Shown here in pieces: positions 53,442 to 62,922 of a stretch of 64,000 nucleotides of DNA. The stretch covers positions 2,666,001 through 2,730,000 of the forward strand of contig NZ_CP100454.1 of assembly GCF_024228315.1 (NCBI RefSeq). The letters run 5' to 3'. A program made the translations under genes and the position numbers. Below the pieces are notes generated by a model. It did not search any database and was not told the DNA's origin. It saw nothing but the letters and a program-made list of their open reading frames with translations. Origin of the DNA: Halomarina pelagica. Lineage in GTDB: Archaea > Halobacteriota > Halobacteria > Halobacteriales > Haloarculaceae. Each line of letters starts with the position of its first letter. The first letter of the stretch is position 1.

Positions 53442-53816
53442 TCACGCCTCCGCCTGCTCCTCGCCGTCTGCGGGTTCGTCCGGGCGACTGTCCGGCATCC
53501 CGGGCCAGGTCGCGCCGAGCGCGAACTCGACGCCCATGCGCTGGGCCGACCGCGAGATCATGTGTGCTCCCGTCGGAGCGGTGATGAACAGGAAGACGAT
53601 GCCGACGATGGCGGTCAGCGACTGCCCCGCGGGGGTGAAGTAGACCGTCGCCGCGAGGAACATCGAGGCCGCGCCGAGGGTGGTCGCCTTGCTGGTCGCG
53701 TGCATCCGGTTGTAGACGTCGGGCAGACGCAACAGCCCCACCGTGCCGACGAACAGGAAGAAGCTCCCGACGACGACGAGGGCGGTCGTGACGGCCGCCT
53801 GTAGCGTGCTCACCAT
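53442..53816 (-). CDS. mnhG: Mrp antiporter subunit G
   Basis: 124 residues from the ATG at 53816 (a GTG at 53822 overlapping mnhF is also possible). Three membrane helices (about 5-25, 36-54, 62-82) with LLRLPDVYNRMHATSKATTL and IVFLFITAPTGAHMISRSAQ, the MnhG/PhaG signature. Last gene of the seven-gene Mrp Na+/H+ antiporter operon. The C-terminal tail is acidic. Confidence 0.92.
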   Translation of the reverse strand: MVSTLQAAVTTALVVVGSFFLFVGTVGLLRLPDVYNRMHATSKATTLGAASMFLAATVYFTPAGQSLTAIVGIVFLFITAPTGAHMISRSAQRMGVEFALGATWPGMPDSRPDEPADGEEQAEA

Positions 53817-53818
53817 GG

Positions 53819-54118
53819 TCACTCGATGATGTCCCCCTCCGTGACGTACCGCGCGACGGCGACGGTGCTGACGAAGCCGATGATGGCGAGCACGAGGCTC
53901 ACGTCGACGAACAGCGCCTCGCCGGTCTGGAGCGCGAACAGCAGCGCGATGGCGACGACGTTCGTCGCGATCACGTCGAGCGCGACGACGCGGTCGGGCG
54001 TCGTCGGCCCGACGATGACCCGGTAGCCGGCGAGCAGGGTGAGCCCGCTCGCGACGAGCAGGCCCGCGAAGACCACCGGCCCGAGGAGGCCTGGCAGTTC
54101 AGTCGCCACGGACGCCAC
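53819..54118 (-). CDS. mnhF: Mrp antiporter subunit F
   Basis: 99 residues with three helices; MnhF signature GYRVIVGPTTPDRVVALDVI and FVDVSLVLAIIGFVSTVAVA. Start is a GTG at 54118 overlapping mnhE by 20 bp; GTG at 54109 would overlap less. Part of the membrane complex that exchanges Na+ for H+. Confidence 0.92.
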   Translation of the reverse strand: MASVATELPGLLGPVVFAGLLVASGLTLLAGYRVIVGPTTPDRVVALDVIATNVVAIALLFALQTGEALFVDVSLVLAIIGFVSTVAVARYVTEGDIIE

Positions 54119-54662
54119 CTCCGGGCCGCGGCGGGGCCGCCTCCTCGGGTTCGACCTCCTCGTCGAAGATGATCAGCGCGAGGTCCTCCCACGCGCGGAT
54201 GGGGTCGACGACCGCGTCGTAGTCGCTCTGTCCGGTGATCGCGTGCACGTACAGCGTGTTGGTCTCCTCGTCGTAGTCCATGGTCAGGGTTCCGGGGGTG
54301 AGCGTGATGCTGTTGGCGATGGTGGTGATCGCGACGGGGTTCTCGACGCGCAGCGGGACGGCCACCACGTCCGGCTCGATGGGGAGCGACGGGCTCAGGA
54401 CGCGGTAGGCCACGTCCAGGTTCGCCGTGATCAGCTCCCGCAGGAACACGAACAGGTAGAGCGTCGCCTCGGGGACGACCCGCACCGCCCGCGGGACGTC
54501 GATCTCCTCGGCGTAGAGGTCGCGCGTCGCGTAGGCGATTGCGAAGCCGACCGCCAGTCCGAAGACGAACTGGCCGAGCAGCCCGAGCGGGGTGAGCGGC
54601 GCGCCGCTCACGAACACCCACAGGACGGCCAGCACGCACCCGACGGCGGGCCAGCGCTTCAC
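54099..54662 (-). CDS. mnhE: Mrp antiporter subunit E
   Basis: 187 residues from the GTG at 54662, which overlaps the mnhD stop (GTGA). N-terminal helices, then FLRELITANLDVAYRVLSPS and ITLTPGTLTMDYDEETNTLY with VHAITGQSD, the MnhE family core, then an acidic tail. Longer upstream frame rejected because it would lie inside mnhD. Subunit of the Mrp complex. Confidence 0.92.
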   Translation of the reverse strand: MKRWPAVGCVLAVLWVFVSGAPLTPLGLLGQFVFGLAVGFAIAYATRDLYAEEIDVPRAVRVVPEATLYLFVFLRELITANLDVAYRVLSPSLPIEPDVVAVPLRVENPVAITTIANSITLTPGTLTMDYDEETNTLYVHAITGQSDYDAVVDPIRAWEDLALIIFDEEVEPEEAAPPRPGGGVRGD

Positions 54663-56278
54663 GCGCCACCACCCCCGCTCCGGAGGACCGCGTCGACGTA
54701 CGCACCGGTGTCGGTGCCGACCCGGGCGGCCCGCTCGGCGGCCGCGTAGAGCGGCTCGAACCCGATCCCGAGGACGACGATGCTCACCGCGAGCGCGACG
54801 GCCACGACCACGAACAGCGAGTCGACCGACGACTCCTCGACGCCGGGGGAGGGCGCGCCCCAGAACCCCCGGTTCCACGCGAGCGAGAGGTACGCGATGG
54901 TGAGGATCGCGCCGCCGAGGGCGACGGCCAGCGCGAGCGCCGACTCCGCCTCGACGGCCGCGTCGAACACCAGCAGTTTACCGAAGAAGCCCGACAGCGG
55001 CGGAATACCGATCAGCGCGAGCGCGCCGACGAAGAACGATCCCGCGAGCACCGGCTCCCGTTCGGAGATCCCGCCCAGGTAGTCGAAGGTGACGGTCCCG
55101 AGGGTCTTCTCGACGGCCCCGCTGACGAGGAACAGCAGCCCCTTCGCCAGCCCGTGGTTGACCGAGTAGATCAGCGCGGCGGTGACCCCGAGGACGCGGA
55201 GAGCGCTGTCGGCGGGCGCGGCCGCCGCGAGCGCGAGCGGCAGGACGATGAACCCGACCTGCCCGATGCTCGAGTAGGCGAGCAGGCCGTCGAGGTCGGA
55301 GCGGTTCATCGCGCCGACGCCCCCGACGACGATGCTGCCGACGGCCATCGCGAACAGGATCGGCGCGAAGAACGCGAGGAACGACCCCTCGATCCCGAAG
55401 ACGGCCCGGGGCAGTTCCGCCGCGGCGAAGATCGTGAAGTACAGCCGGACGATCGCGTAGATGCCCACCTTCTTCACGACGCCCGCGAGCACCGCCGTCA
55501 CCGGCGAGGGGGCGGCGCGGTAGGCGTCCGGCACCCAGAACTGGAACGGGACGATCCCCGACTTCAGCGCGAACACCGAAAGGAGCATCGCCGAGAGACC
55601 GAGGACGGCCGCGAGGTCGACGTTGAACTGACCCGCGTTCGCGAGCCGACGGGCCATGTCGGCCATGTTGAGCGTCCCCGTCGTGGCGTACAGCCCGCCG
55701 ATGGCGAGGAGCATGACCGCGCTCCCCACCAGGTTGAGGAAGGCGTAGTGCAGCGCCGCGCGGGTCTGTTCCGGGCCGCTGTAGAAGACGACGAGCACGT
55801 AGCTCGACATGAGCATCACCTCGAACCAGACGAACAGGTTGAACACGTCGCCCGTGAGGAACGATCCGGTGATCCCCACCACCATGAGGTGGTACAGCGG
55901 GTGAAACGAGAGCCGCTGGCCGACGTCGTTCACCGACCGGACGGCGAAGACGAGCGCCGCCAGCGTGACGACCGCCGTCAGGCCGAGCATGAACACGGAG
56001 AGCGGGTCGGCGACGAACGAGATGCCGAACGGCGCTCGCCAGCTGGAGAGCTGGTAGACGATGTACCCGTCCGCGTCGGCGGCGACGGCCATCGCGAGCG
56101 CGACGACCGTCGCGCCGTAGGCGAGGCTCCCGAGGACGCTCACCGCGCGCTGGAGGCGGAGTCGCGAGCGCAGCGCGAGCGTCGCGACGGCCGCGAACAG
56201 CGCGACGAGCAGCGGCGCGACCACGAGGTCCATCCCGCTGGCCGGTGCCACCCCGGCCTGGAGCAGCGACGGCGTCAC
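54659..56278 (-). CDS. mnhD: Mrp antiporter subunit D (NuoL/M/N-like)
   Basis: 539 residues, about 14 helices, proton-translocating subunit homologous to complex I NuoM/N. The motifs LFVWFEVMLMSSYVLVVFYS (conserved Glu), GIVPFQFWVPDAYRAAPSPV (Lys/His region) and YSIGQVGFIVLPLAL-like VNHGLAKGLLFLVSGAVEKT are all visible. GTG start overlaps mnhC stop. The genes mnhD to mnhG and mnhA to mnhC lie head to tail in order A-B-C-D-E-F-G. Confidence 0.94.
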   Translation of the reverse strand: MTPSLLQAGVAPASGMDLVVAPLLVALFAAVATLALRSRLRLQRAVSVLGSLAYGATVVALAMAVAADADGYIVYQLSSWRAPFGISFVADPLSVFMLGLTAVVTLAALVFAVRSVNDVGQRLSFHPLYHLMVVGITGSFLTGDVFNLFVWFEVMLMSSYVLVVFYSGPEQTRAALHYAFLNLVGSAVMLLAIGGLYATTGTLNMADMARRLANAGQFNVDLAAVLGLSAMLLSVFALKSGIVPFQFWVPDAYRAAPSPVTAVLAGVVKKVGIYAIVRLYFTIFAAAELPRAVFGIEGSFLAFFAPILFAMAVGSIVVGGVGAMNRSDLDGLLAYSSIGQVGFIVLPLALAAAAPADSALRVLGVTAALIYSVNHGLAKGLLFLVSGAVEKTLGTVTFDYLGGISEREPVLAGSFFVGALALIGIPPLSGFFGKLLVFDAAVEAESALALAVALGGAILTIAYLSLAWNRGFWGAPSPGVEESSVDSLFVVVAVALAVSIVVLGIGFEPLYAAAERAARVGTDTGAYVDAVLRSGGGGA

Positions 56279-56628
56279 AGCTCCACCTCCTCCTCGCCGA
56301 GTTCGCGCAGGTCGATGGTGCCGTGCTCCTCGTAGACGCGGTAGGTGAGCACCAGCGCGAACGCCGTCGTCCCGAAGCCGATGACGATGGCGGTGAGCAC
56401 CAGCGCCTGCACGAGCGGGTCGGTCACCGTCGACGGGTCGACGTGGCCGCCGTGCCCGAGGACGGGCACCGACCCGGTCAGCCCGCCCATCGTGACGAGG
56501 TAGACGTTCGTCGCCTGGCTGATGATCGTGACGCCCCAGACGACCCGGACGACGTCGCGGCGCAGGAGCAGGAACGTCCCGACCGCGAACATCGCGCCGA
56601 GGACGACCGCGAGGACGACCTGGGTCAT
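56275..56628 (-). CDS. mnhC: Mrp antiporter subunit C (NuoK-like)
   Basis: 117 residues from the ATG at 56628. Three helices, homologous to NuoK: LGAMFAVGTFLLLRRDVVRV, IISQATNVYLVTMGG, and LVQALVLTAIVIGFGTTAFA. ATG overlaps mnhB stop (ATGA) and its own stop overlaps the mnhD GTG. Confidence 0.93.
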   Translation of the reverse strand: MTQVVLAVVLGAMFAVGTFLLLRRDVVRVVWGVTIISQATNVYLVTMGGLTGSVPVLGHGGHVDPSTVTDPLVQALVLTAIVIGFGTTAFALVLTYRVYEEHGTIDLRELGEEEVEL

Positions 56629-57101
56629 TCGCGACCCACCACCGCGAGGATCGTCAGGAGCGCCCCGACGACGACGAAGTAGACGCCGAGGTCGAACCAG
56701 AGCGCGCTCGCGATCTCCACCTCGCCGTACAGCGGCACGTGCTCGACGAACACGACCACCTGGGTCAGGAAGTTCCCGCCCAGCGCGATGAACGTCGCGC
56801 CGGCGACGGCCGCGAGACCGAGGCCGAACGTGAACGTCCGGCCGTACTCGGCGATCGCGCCGCCCTCGAACTCGGCGTCCGAACCGACGTGGAGCAGCTC
56901 GCGCTGGACGTAGTCCTGACCGAAGACGATGTAGACGAGCGCGAACGCGACCACCGTGAGCACGCCCGCGATGAACCCGCCGCCGGGCAGGTTGTGCCCC
57001 TGGATCAACAGCGCGACGGCCGTCAGCAGGACGATCGGGACGACCGCGCGCGCGACGGTGCGGGCGATGAGCGTCGTCGGGTGGTCGGAGCCCGAACTCA
57101 C
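56625..57101 (-). CDS. mnhB: Mrp antiporter subunit B
   Basis: 158 residues, GTG start overlapping the mnhA stop (GTGA). Four helices: TVARAVVPIVLLTAVALLIQ, GHNLPGGGFIAGVLTVVAFA (MnhB signature), RTFTFGLGLAAVAGATFIAL, LGVYFVVVGALLTILAVVGR. Subunit of the Mrp antiporter. Confidence 0.93.
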   Translation of the reverse strand: MSSGSDHPTTLIARTVARAVVPIVLLTAVALLIQGHNLPGGGFIAGVLTVVAFALVYIVFGQDYVQRELLHVGSDAEFEGGAIAEYGRTFTFGLGLAAVAGATFIALGGNFLTQVVVFVEHVPLYGEVEIASALWFDLGVYFVVVGALLTILAVVGRE

Positions 57102-59503
57102 GCGCGCTCACCCCTGTTTCGCATCCCGACGAGGGTCAACACCGCGAGCGCCGCCATCGCGATCACCGAGATCTCGCCCATCGTGTCGAAGGCTCGGAAG
57201 TCGACCAGGATCACGTTCACGATGTTGCTCCCGCCGCCCGCGTCGACGATGAGGTGGCCGTGCTCCTCCGGGACGGGTGCGGTCTCGACGAAGAACGTCG
57301 CGATCCCGTCCTCGGGGCTCGCCGCCGTCGTCAGCAGGACGGTGAGCGTCACCGTCCCGCCGACGATCCCCGCGACGACCGCGTCCGGGATCGCCTCTCG
57401 GCGGTTCAACTCGCCGTAGAACGCCGGGAGCTTGTCGAGCACGAGCAGGAAGATCAGCAACACGAGCGTCTCGATGACCAGCTGGGTCAGCGCGAGGTCC
57501 GGCGCGCTCGCGAGGATGAAGAAGATCGCCACCATGAAGCCGACGATCGAGAGCGTCAGCACGCCCGCGACGTGCGAGGGAGCGACGCTCACCGCGACCG
57601 CGCCGATCACGGCCACGAACGCGACCACCATGATGGGGAGTTCGAGGCCGACCCCCGTGATCGCCGGGAGCCCGACGCCGCCGACGACGTACCCGGAGAG
57701 CGCGAGCGCACAGACCGACAGCAGCACCGTCGCGGCGTAGGTGCGGAGCTGCCGGGTCTGGACGTACGCCGGCACGAGGTCGCTCCCGACGGCGAGCGCC
57801 CGCATCGAGCCGTCGTAGTAGGCGTTCGGCGAGAGGACCGGGACCGAGGCGAGGCGTCTGACGCCGAGGTGCAGGCGGTCGTAGAACGGGTACGCCGCCG
57901 CGCCGATCGCGATGGTGACGGCGCTCATGAGCACGTAGGGACTGAGCGTCGTCGGGAAGTGGAGGTCGAAGTCGTGGGCGTGGAGGAGCACGCTGTCGAG
58001 CGCCGGTTGCGCGACGGTCGCGACGAACACCTGCGGCAGCAGCCCGGTGTAGGAGAGTGCCGTGTACGCCCCGATGACCGTCAGCGCGAGCGGCGGTAGG
58101 AGCATCGGCAGCGGCGGGCGGTGGACGTGTCCGAGGTCGTCGGACCGCTCCCCGAGGAACAGCGAGAGGAACTTCACGGAGTAGAGGAACGTGAAGACGC
58201 TCCCGAACACCGCCACGACGGGCAGGAGCCACCAGATCCCGCCGAGGTCGTGGGCGACCTCGTAGGTCGCCTCGAACAGCAACTCCTTCGAGTAGAACCC
58301 CGCGAACGGGGGGACGCCGGCCATGCTGAGCGCGGCGATCGCCGTGACGCCCGCGGTGATCGGGAGGTCGTGGCGCAGCCCTCCCAGCTCCGAGATGGCG
58401 CGCGTCCCCGCCTCGTGGGCGACGATGCCCGCGACGAGGAACAGCGTCGCCTTGAACACCGCGTGGTTGAAGATGTGGAGGACGCCCGCCTCCCCGCCGT
58501 AGAAGGTCTCGAGGCCGAAGCCCGCGACGATGAGACCCAGGTGGGAGGCCGTCGAGTACGCGAGCAGCTCCTTGATGTCGGTCGCCCCGACCGCCAGTAT
58601 CGCGGCGACGGTCATGGTCAGCAGGCCGAGCGCGGCGAAGAACACCATCCACTCCTCGGTCAGCAGGAGGGGGCGGAACCGCCCGACGAGGTAGACGCCC
58701 GCCTTCACCATCGTCGCGCTGTGGAGGAACGCGGAGACGGGCGTGGGGGCCTCCATCGCGTTCGGTAGCCAGACGTGAAGCGGCACCTGCGCGGACTTCG
58801 CCGCCGCGCCGATCCCGAGGAGCACGAGCACCGGGACGTAGAGGCCGCGCGCTTCGAGCGCCTCGCGGACCGCCCCCGCGTTCTCGATCAGTCCGGGTGC
58901 GTTCTCGGTCCCGAACAGCGCGAACGTCGCCTGCCCGAGCGCGTCGGGCGAGACGTAGTTGAGCAGGAGGAACCCGACGAGCATGAACAGCCCCCCGGAG
59001 ACCGTGATGAGCATCGACTTGCGCGCCGCGTAGAGCGAGGAGTCGCGGCGCTGGTAGTGGCCGATGAGGACGAACGAGGAGACGCTCGTGAGTTCCCAGA
59101 AGACGAACAGCGCGACGAGGTCGGCCGCGAGCGCGATCCCGAGCATCGCGCCCATGAACACCAGCAGCGTGGTGTAGTACTTCGCCTGCCCCGGCTCGCC
59201 GTGCATGTACCCGCCGGAGTAGGTGAAGATGAGGACACCGACTCCGCTCGCGAGCAGCCCGATGAGGAACGCCAGCCCGTCGAGATAGAGCACGAGCGAG
59301 ACGTCGAGGGAGGGGATCCACTCCACGCTGACGGTGCCCCGGGTCCCGTACTGCGTGAGCAGGAGCCCGAGACACCCGGCGGCGATCGCGGCCGCGTAGT
59401 ACGCGGTCCGCTCGCCGAGCCAGCGGTAGACGAGTGGGGTCGCCGCCGCGCCGACGAACGGGAGCGCCAGCACGGCGAGGAGAATCGCCGGTTCCGGTTG
59501 CAC
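57098..59503 (-). CDS. mnhA: Mrp antiporter subunit A (NuoL-like, with MnhB-like extension)
   Basis: 801 residues from the GTG at 59503; the extra 46 codons upstream are not conserved-looking and would read through the promoter. Large proton-antiporter subunit: YSGGYMHGEPGQAKYYTTLL, FVFWELTSVSSFVLIGHYQR (Glu), QVPLHVWLPNAMEAPTPVSA, YSTASHLGLIVAGFGLETFY. The C-terminal part (after about residue 600) adds the hydrogenase-4/MrpA C-domain (VETLVLLIFLLVLDKLPAF). First gene of the Mrp operon; TATA-like CTATTAAG (minus strand, 59528-59535) is about 25-30 nt upstream. Confidence 0.93.
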   Translation of the reverse strand: MQPEPAILLAVLALPFVGAAATPLVYRWLGERTAYYAAAIAAGCLGLLLTQYGTRGTVSVEWIPSLDVSLVLYLDGLAFLIGLLASGVGVLIFTYSGGYMHGEPGQAKYYTTLLVFMGAMLGIALAADLVALFVFWELTSVSSFVLIGHYQRRDSSLYAARKSMLITVSGGLFMLVGFLLLNYVSPDALGQATFALFGTENAPGLIENAGAVREALEARGLYVPVLVLLGIGAAAKSAQVPLHVWLPNAMEAPTPVSAFLHSATMVKAGVYLVGRFRPLLLTEEWMVFFAALGLLTMTVAAILAVGATDIKELLAYSTASHLGLIVAGFGLETFYGGEAGVLHIFNHAVFKATLFLVAGIVAHEAGTRAISELGGLRHDLPITAGVTAIAALSMAGVPPFAGFYSKELLFEATYEVAHDLGGIWWLLPVVAVFGSVFTFLYSVKFLSLFLGERSDDLGHVHRPPLPMLLPPLALTVIGAYTALSYTGLLPQVFVATVAQPALDSVLLHAHDFDLHFPTTLSPYVLMSAVTIAIGAAAYPFYDRLHLGVRRLASVPVLSPNAYYDGSMRALAVGSDLVPAYVQTRQLRTYAATVLLSVCALALSGYVVGGVGLPAITGVGLELPIMVVAFVAVIGAVAVSVAPSHVAGVLTLSIVGFMVAIFFILASAPDLALTQLVIETLVLLIFLLVLDKLPAFYGELNRREAIPDAVVAGIVGGTVTLTVLLTTAASPEDGIATFFVETAPVPEEHGHLIVDAGGGSNIVNVILVDFRAFDTMGEISVIAMAALAVLTLVGMRNRGERA

Positions 59504-59667
59504 AGTAAGAGGAGCGGGCGAGGCGCGCTTAATAGTTCTCAAACGCCACCGACGACGGGAGCGCGCGGTAGCGACGGCGACGCGGCCTCTCGTCCCCGCG
59601 AAGGTCTCCACGCGCCCCGTTACCTCGATCCTGTCGACCACCCCACACGGTCACCCCGACCACACTA

Positions 59668-59677
59668 ACTTATATTC
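59668..59677 (+). promoter_or_regulatory. TATA-like promoter of the exported/membrane gene pair
   Basis: ACTTATATTC in an AT-rich gap between divergent mnhA and the gene at 59699; its centre is about 26 nt before the ATG, the usual spacing for a leaderless haloarchaeal transcript. Confidence 0.55.
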
Positions 59678-59698
59678 TTGTATGTCACGTTTTAGATA

Positions 59699-60187
59699 AT
59701 GAACCTCCGCGCGACACCGACTCGCGTCACGGTCGGGATCGTCGTCGCGACGCTCCTGCTGTCGGGTCCCCACGGCGTCGTCGATCTCACGCCGGAACGG
59801 GGTTCGGGGTTCGGCTCGGGCGAGGGGGCGGCGTCCGTGCGCGACGTGGCGCTCCCGGACGCCGCGACGCTGGAGCGCGGTCGCTACGGCGCGGACGCCT
59901 ACGCGCTCTCGGTCCCTCCGGCACGGGCGACCGTGCGCGACGTGACGGGACGGCCGATACTGGTCTACGCGGTGAGCGTCCCCGACCTCGGGTACTCGCG
60001 CGTGACGCTCCGCTCGCTCGACGCGACGACGACGGGGCGGGTGGAACTCGCGCTCGCCCGCGACGCCTTCGCGCCCGACCGGATCGACCGGGCGACGTAC
60101 GAGGCGGAACTGTCCCTGACGCTCCGATCGGGCGAGGAGGTGACGGTCCTCCGCCGGGAGACGGTGACCGTCGAGGTGGTCGGGTGA
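59699..60187 (+). CDS. predicted exported protein, unknown function
   Basis: 162 residues with an N-terminal hydrophobic signal (VGIVVATLLLSGPHGVVDL). The rest is beta-rich and polar (LGYSRVTLRSLDATTTGRVE, then LSLTLRSGEEVTVLRRETVT). I do not recognise the family. It overlaps the large membrane-protein gene by 4 bp (GTGA), so they are translated together and may work as a pair at the membrane. Confidence 0.72.
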   Translation: MNLRATPTRVTVGIVVATLLLSGPHGVVDLTPERGSGFGSGEGAASVRDVALPDAATLERGRYGADAYALSVPPARATVRDVTGRPILVYAVSVPDLGYSRVTLRSLDATTTGRVELALARDAFAPDRIDRATYEAELSLTLRSGEEVTVLRRETVTVEVVG

Positions 60188-62115
60188 GCGTCGTCGGACG
60201 GCTCGACCGCCGACGCGCCGACGCGGCCGCGGGACTCACCGCCGCCGCGCGCGCGGCGGGCCGCGCGCTCTTCGGCGACCGCCTCGGGGTCGTCGTCTTC
60301 CTCGCGACGACGCTGTTCGCCCTCTCCTGCTGGCGGGTCGGCTTCTTCATCACCGACAACTACACGATCGCCAACGCGCTCGTCGGGGTCTCGCGGGGAC
60401 ACCTCTGGATCCCCCCGGCGGTGACGTACGGCGGTTCGCCGGATACCCCGGGGATGCACCTCGTCGGGGGGCGGCTCTACGGGCGCAACTACGGCCACGT
60501 CTTCCTCGCGCTCCCCCTCCTCCGGGCGGTCGAGGCGGTCGCCGCCGTCGCCGACCCGCGCGTCGCGCTCGCCGCCTGCTACGGCCTCCTCCTGCTCGCC
60601 CTCTCGACGGCGATCGGGCGGATCGCGGGACGCCGACGCGCGTTCGAACTCGGCGGGAGCGCGCTCTCGCTCGCCGTCTTCGCCGCGAACCTCGCCGTCG
60701 CGACGCCTCTCGATCCCGTCTGGTTCCCGATGCTGGCGCTGCAGGCGAGCACGATCGTCGCCGCCGGAATGGTCGCGGTCCTCCTCTACCGCCTCGTCGC
60801 GCGCGCCCACGACCGGCGCGCTGGACTGTTCGCGGGGCTCGCGGGCGTCCTCGCGACGCCGGTCGGGTTCTGGGCGTCGATCCCGAAGCGCCACGTCGTC
60901 GTGACCGCGCTGACCCTCGCCGCGCTCTACTCGCTGTACCGGAGTCGCGAGGGCGACCCGACGTCGGAACGACGGTTCCGGGCGCTCGCGTACGCCTGGG
61001 TCGCGCTCCTCGCGTGGGTCCACGCGCCGGAGGCGCTCGTCGTCCTCGTCGCGCTGCTCGCGGTCGATCTCCCCACCGCGCGCGCGAACGACCCGCGGAC
61101 GCTCGCGACCGTCGCGGCGGCGTTCGGGGTCGCGCTCCTCCTCTTTCTGCTCACGAACGCGCTCGTCGTCGGCACGCCGATCCAGCCGCCGCGCCTGTGG
61201 CCCGACTACGCCGGGGGACCGCTGCCGCCGGTCGCGGGGGACGGCGGGGCGACACCGGGCCCGGGCACCGGCGGCGACTCCGCCGTCGGCGGTCCCCGCG
61301 GGGCTCGCTCGCCGGACGCCCCCACCGGACGGCCGGATCCGAACGCGGGCGGCGGCGTCCTCGGGAAGGTGGGCGTCCTGCTCGCGCTCCTGACTCGCGG
61401 GGCGCGCGCCGTCGTCGAACGCCCGGCGCGCCTGCGCTACACGTTCCTCAGGAGCGGGACGATCCCGGGCGTGGACGAACCCGGGATCGGTCAGGCGATC
61501 AACCTCACCGTCCTCGAATCGGTCCCCCTGCTCGGGGCGCTCTGTCCCCTCCCCGTCGCGCTCGCCCGGCACCTCCGCTCCGGACGGCGACTCCCCGACG
61601 GGCGCGACCCGACGGTCGTCGCCGACGCCTTCGCGGTCGCCGTGAGCGTCGGCCTGACGCTCGTCTACCTCCCCCGCCTGCCGCTCCACGCGCAGGTCAC
61701 CGTGCGCTATCTCCTCCCGCTGTTCGCCCTCGGCGTCTACGGCGTCGCCCGACAGACGCCGGTTCGGCGCGTCCTCGCCGCGCGGGGGCCGCTCGTCGGG
61801 TGGACGGTGGTCGTCGGTGTGCTCGTCGGGGGACAGGCCGTCTTCGCGTGGCTCGCGCTCACCGACGCGGCGCTCGGCGAGGCGATGCAGTTTCACGCGT
61901 GGCTCGGCCTCGCGACGGCCGGCGGACTCGCCGCGTGGCTCCTCGTCGCCCGCGCCGGGCGGTTCCTGCCCCGCGTCGGTGCGGTCTGCCTCGGCCTCGC
62001 GCTGGCCGCGGGCGCGGACCTCGCGCTGTTCGCGTCGTTCGTTCACTTCGCGGACGCGGGCGTCCACGCCCTCCCGCTCGCCCGGGCGCTGGCCGCCGCG
62101 CTCGCCACCGGGTGA
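60184..62115 (+). CDS. large multi-pass membrane protein, possibly glycosyltransferase-like
   Basis: 643 residues, GTG start overlapping the preceding gene. About 12 membrane helices with a polar Gly/Pro-rich loop (residues about 345-395). The first extracytoplasmic loop reads GFFITDNYTIANALVGVSRG, with an Asp soon after helix 1 as in GT-C glycosyltransferases, but I see no firm catalytic motif. The pattern also fits other polytopic haloarchaeal proteins; function is not assigned. Confidence 0.72.
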   Translation: MSVVGRLDRRRADAAAGLTAAARAAGRALFGDRLGVVVFLATTLFALSCWRVGFFITDNYTIANALVGVSRGHLWIPPAVTYGGSPDTPGMHLVGGRLYGRNYGHVFLALPLLRAVEAVAAVADPRVALAACYGLLLLALSTAIGRIAGRRRAFELGGSALSLAVFAANLAVATPLDPVWFPMLALQASTIVAAGMVAVLLYRLVARAHDRRAGLFAGLAGVLATPVGFWASIPKRHVVVTALTLAALYSLYRSREGDPTSERRFRALAYAWVALLAWVHAPEALVVLVALLAVDLPTARANDPRTLATVAAAFGVALLLFLLTNALVVGTPIQPPRLWPDYAGGPLPPVAGDGGATPGPGTGGDSAVGGPRGARSPDAPTGRPDPNAGGGVLGKVGVLLALLTRGARAVVERPARLRYTFLRSGTIPGVDEPGIGQAINLTVLESVPLLGALCPLPVALARHLRSGRRLPDGRDPTVVADAFAVAVSVGLTLVYLPRLPLHAQVTVRYLLPLFALGVYGVARQTPVRRVLAARGPLVGWTVVVGVLVGGQAVFAWLALTDAALGEAMQFHAWLGLATAGGLAAWLLVARAGRFLPRVGAVCLGLALAAGADLALFASFVHFADAGVHALPLARALAAALATG

Positions 62116-62253
62116 CGACGGGTCGATCGCGACGGCGACGTGTGACGAGGCGAGCGGCGACGCGAGGCGACCCGACGACTCCCCGGCGTGCGACGGGGAG
62201 TCAGTCCCGTCGCGTACCACCGTCATTTTTACCACCCACCGAATAGGGGCGAC

Positions 62254-62817
62254 ATGGACAAGCTCGCCCGGTCACTGCGCGAGGCACCGATCATCGAGAA
62301 GGGGGACTACCACTACTTCGTCCACCCCATCAGCGACGGCGTGCCGATGCTCGAACCCTCGCTCCTGCGCGAGATCGTCATCAAGATCATCCGGAAGGCG
62401 AACTTAGAGGAGGTCGACAAGATCGTCACGCCCGCCGCGATGGGCATCCACATCTCGACCGCCGTCTCGCTCATGACCGACATCCCGCTCGTCGTCATCC
62501 GCAAGCGACAGTACGGGCTGGAGGGCGAGGTCTCGCTCGCGCAGGTGACGGGCTACTCGGAGAACGAGATGTACATGAACGACGTCGCCGAGGGCGACCG
62601 CGTGCTCGTCCTCGACGACGTGCTCTCGACCGGCGGGACGCTCCGCGGGATCACCCAGGCGCTCGAGGAGGTCGGAGCCGACGTCGCCGACATCGTCGCC
62701 GTCATCAAGAAGGTGGGCGGCGAGAACGCGATGGCCGACTACGACGTGAAGACGCTGATCAACGTCGACGTCGTCGACGGACGGGTCGTCATCGTCGACG
62801 AACACGGCGACGGGTGA
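62254..62817 (+). CDS. hpt: hypoxanthine/guanine phosphoribosyltransferase
   Basis: 187 residues from the ATG at 62254 ([20 protein letters not shown]). PRPP-binding motif [16 protein letters not shown] (about residues 119-134), with [10 protein letters not shown] as flexible loop. The type I PRTase fold and lengths match archaeal HGPRTase-like Hpt, which salvages hypoxanthine and guanine. A TATA-like ATTTTTACC (62225-62233) is about 25 nt upstream. Confidence 0.9.
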   Translation: MDKLARSLREAPIIEKGDYHYFVHPISDGVPMLEPSLLREIVIKIIRKANLEEVDKIVTPAAMGIHISTAVSLMTDIPLVVIRKRQYGLEGEVSLAQVTGYSENEMYMNDVAEGDRVLVLDDVLSTGGTLRGITQALEEVGADVADIVAVIKKVGGENAMADYDVKTLINVDVVDGRVVIVDEHGDG

Positions 62818-62922
62818 ATTTCGAGGGAGGACGGCGAATCGGCGGGCGACATAACGGGCGCGAAAGCGGCGACCGGCGCGGGGTAACCCACACTTTTCCG
62901 GAGGGCGCGCGTAACGACGACG

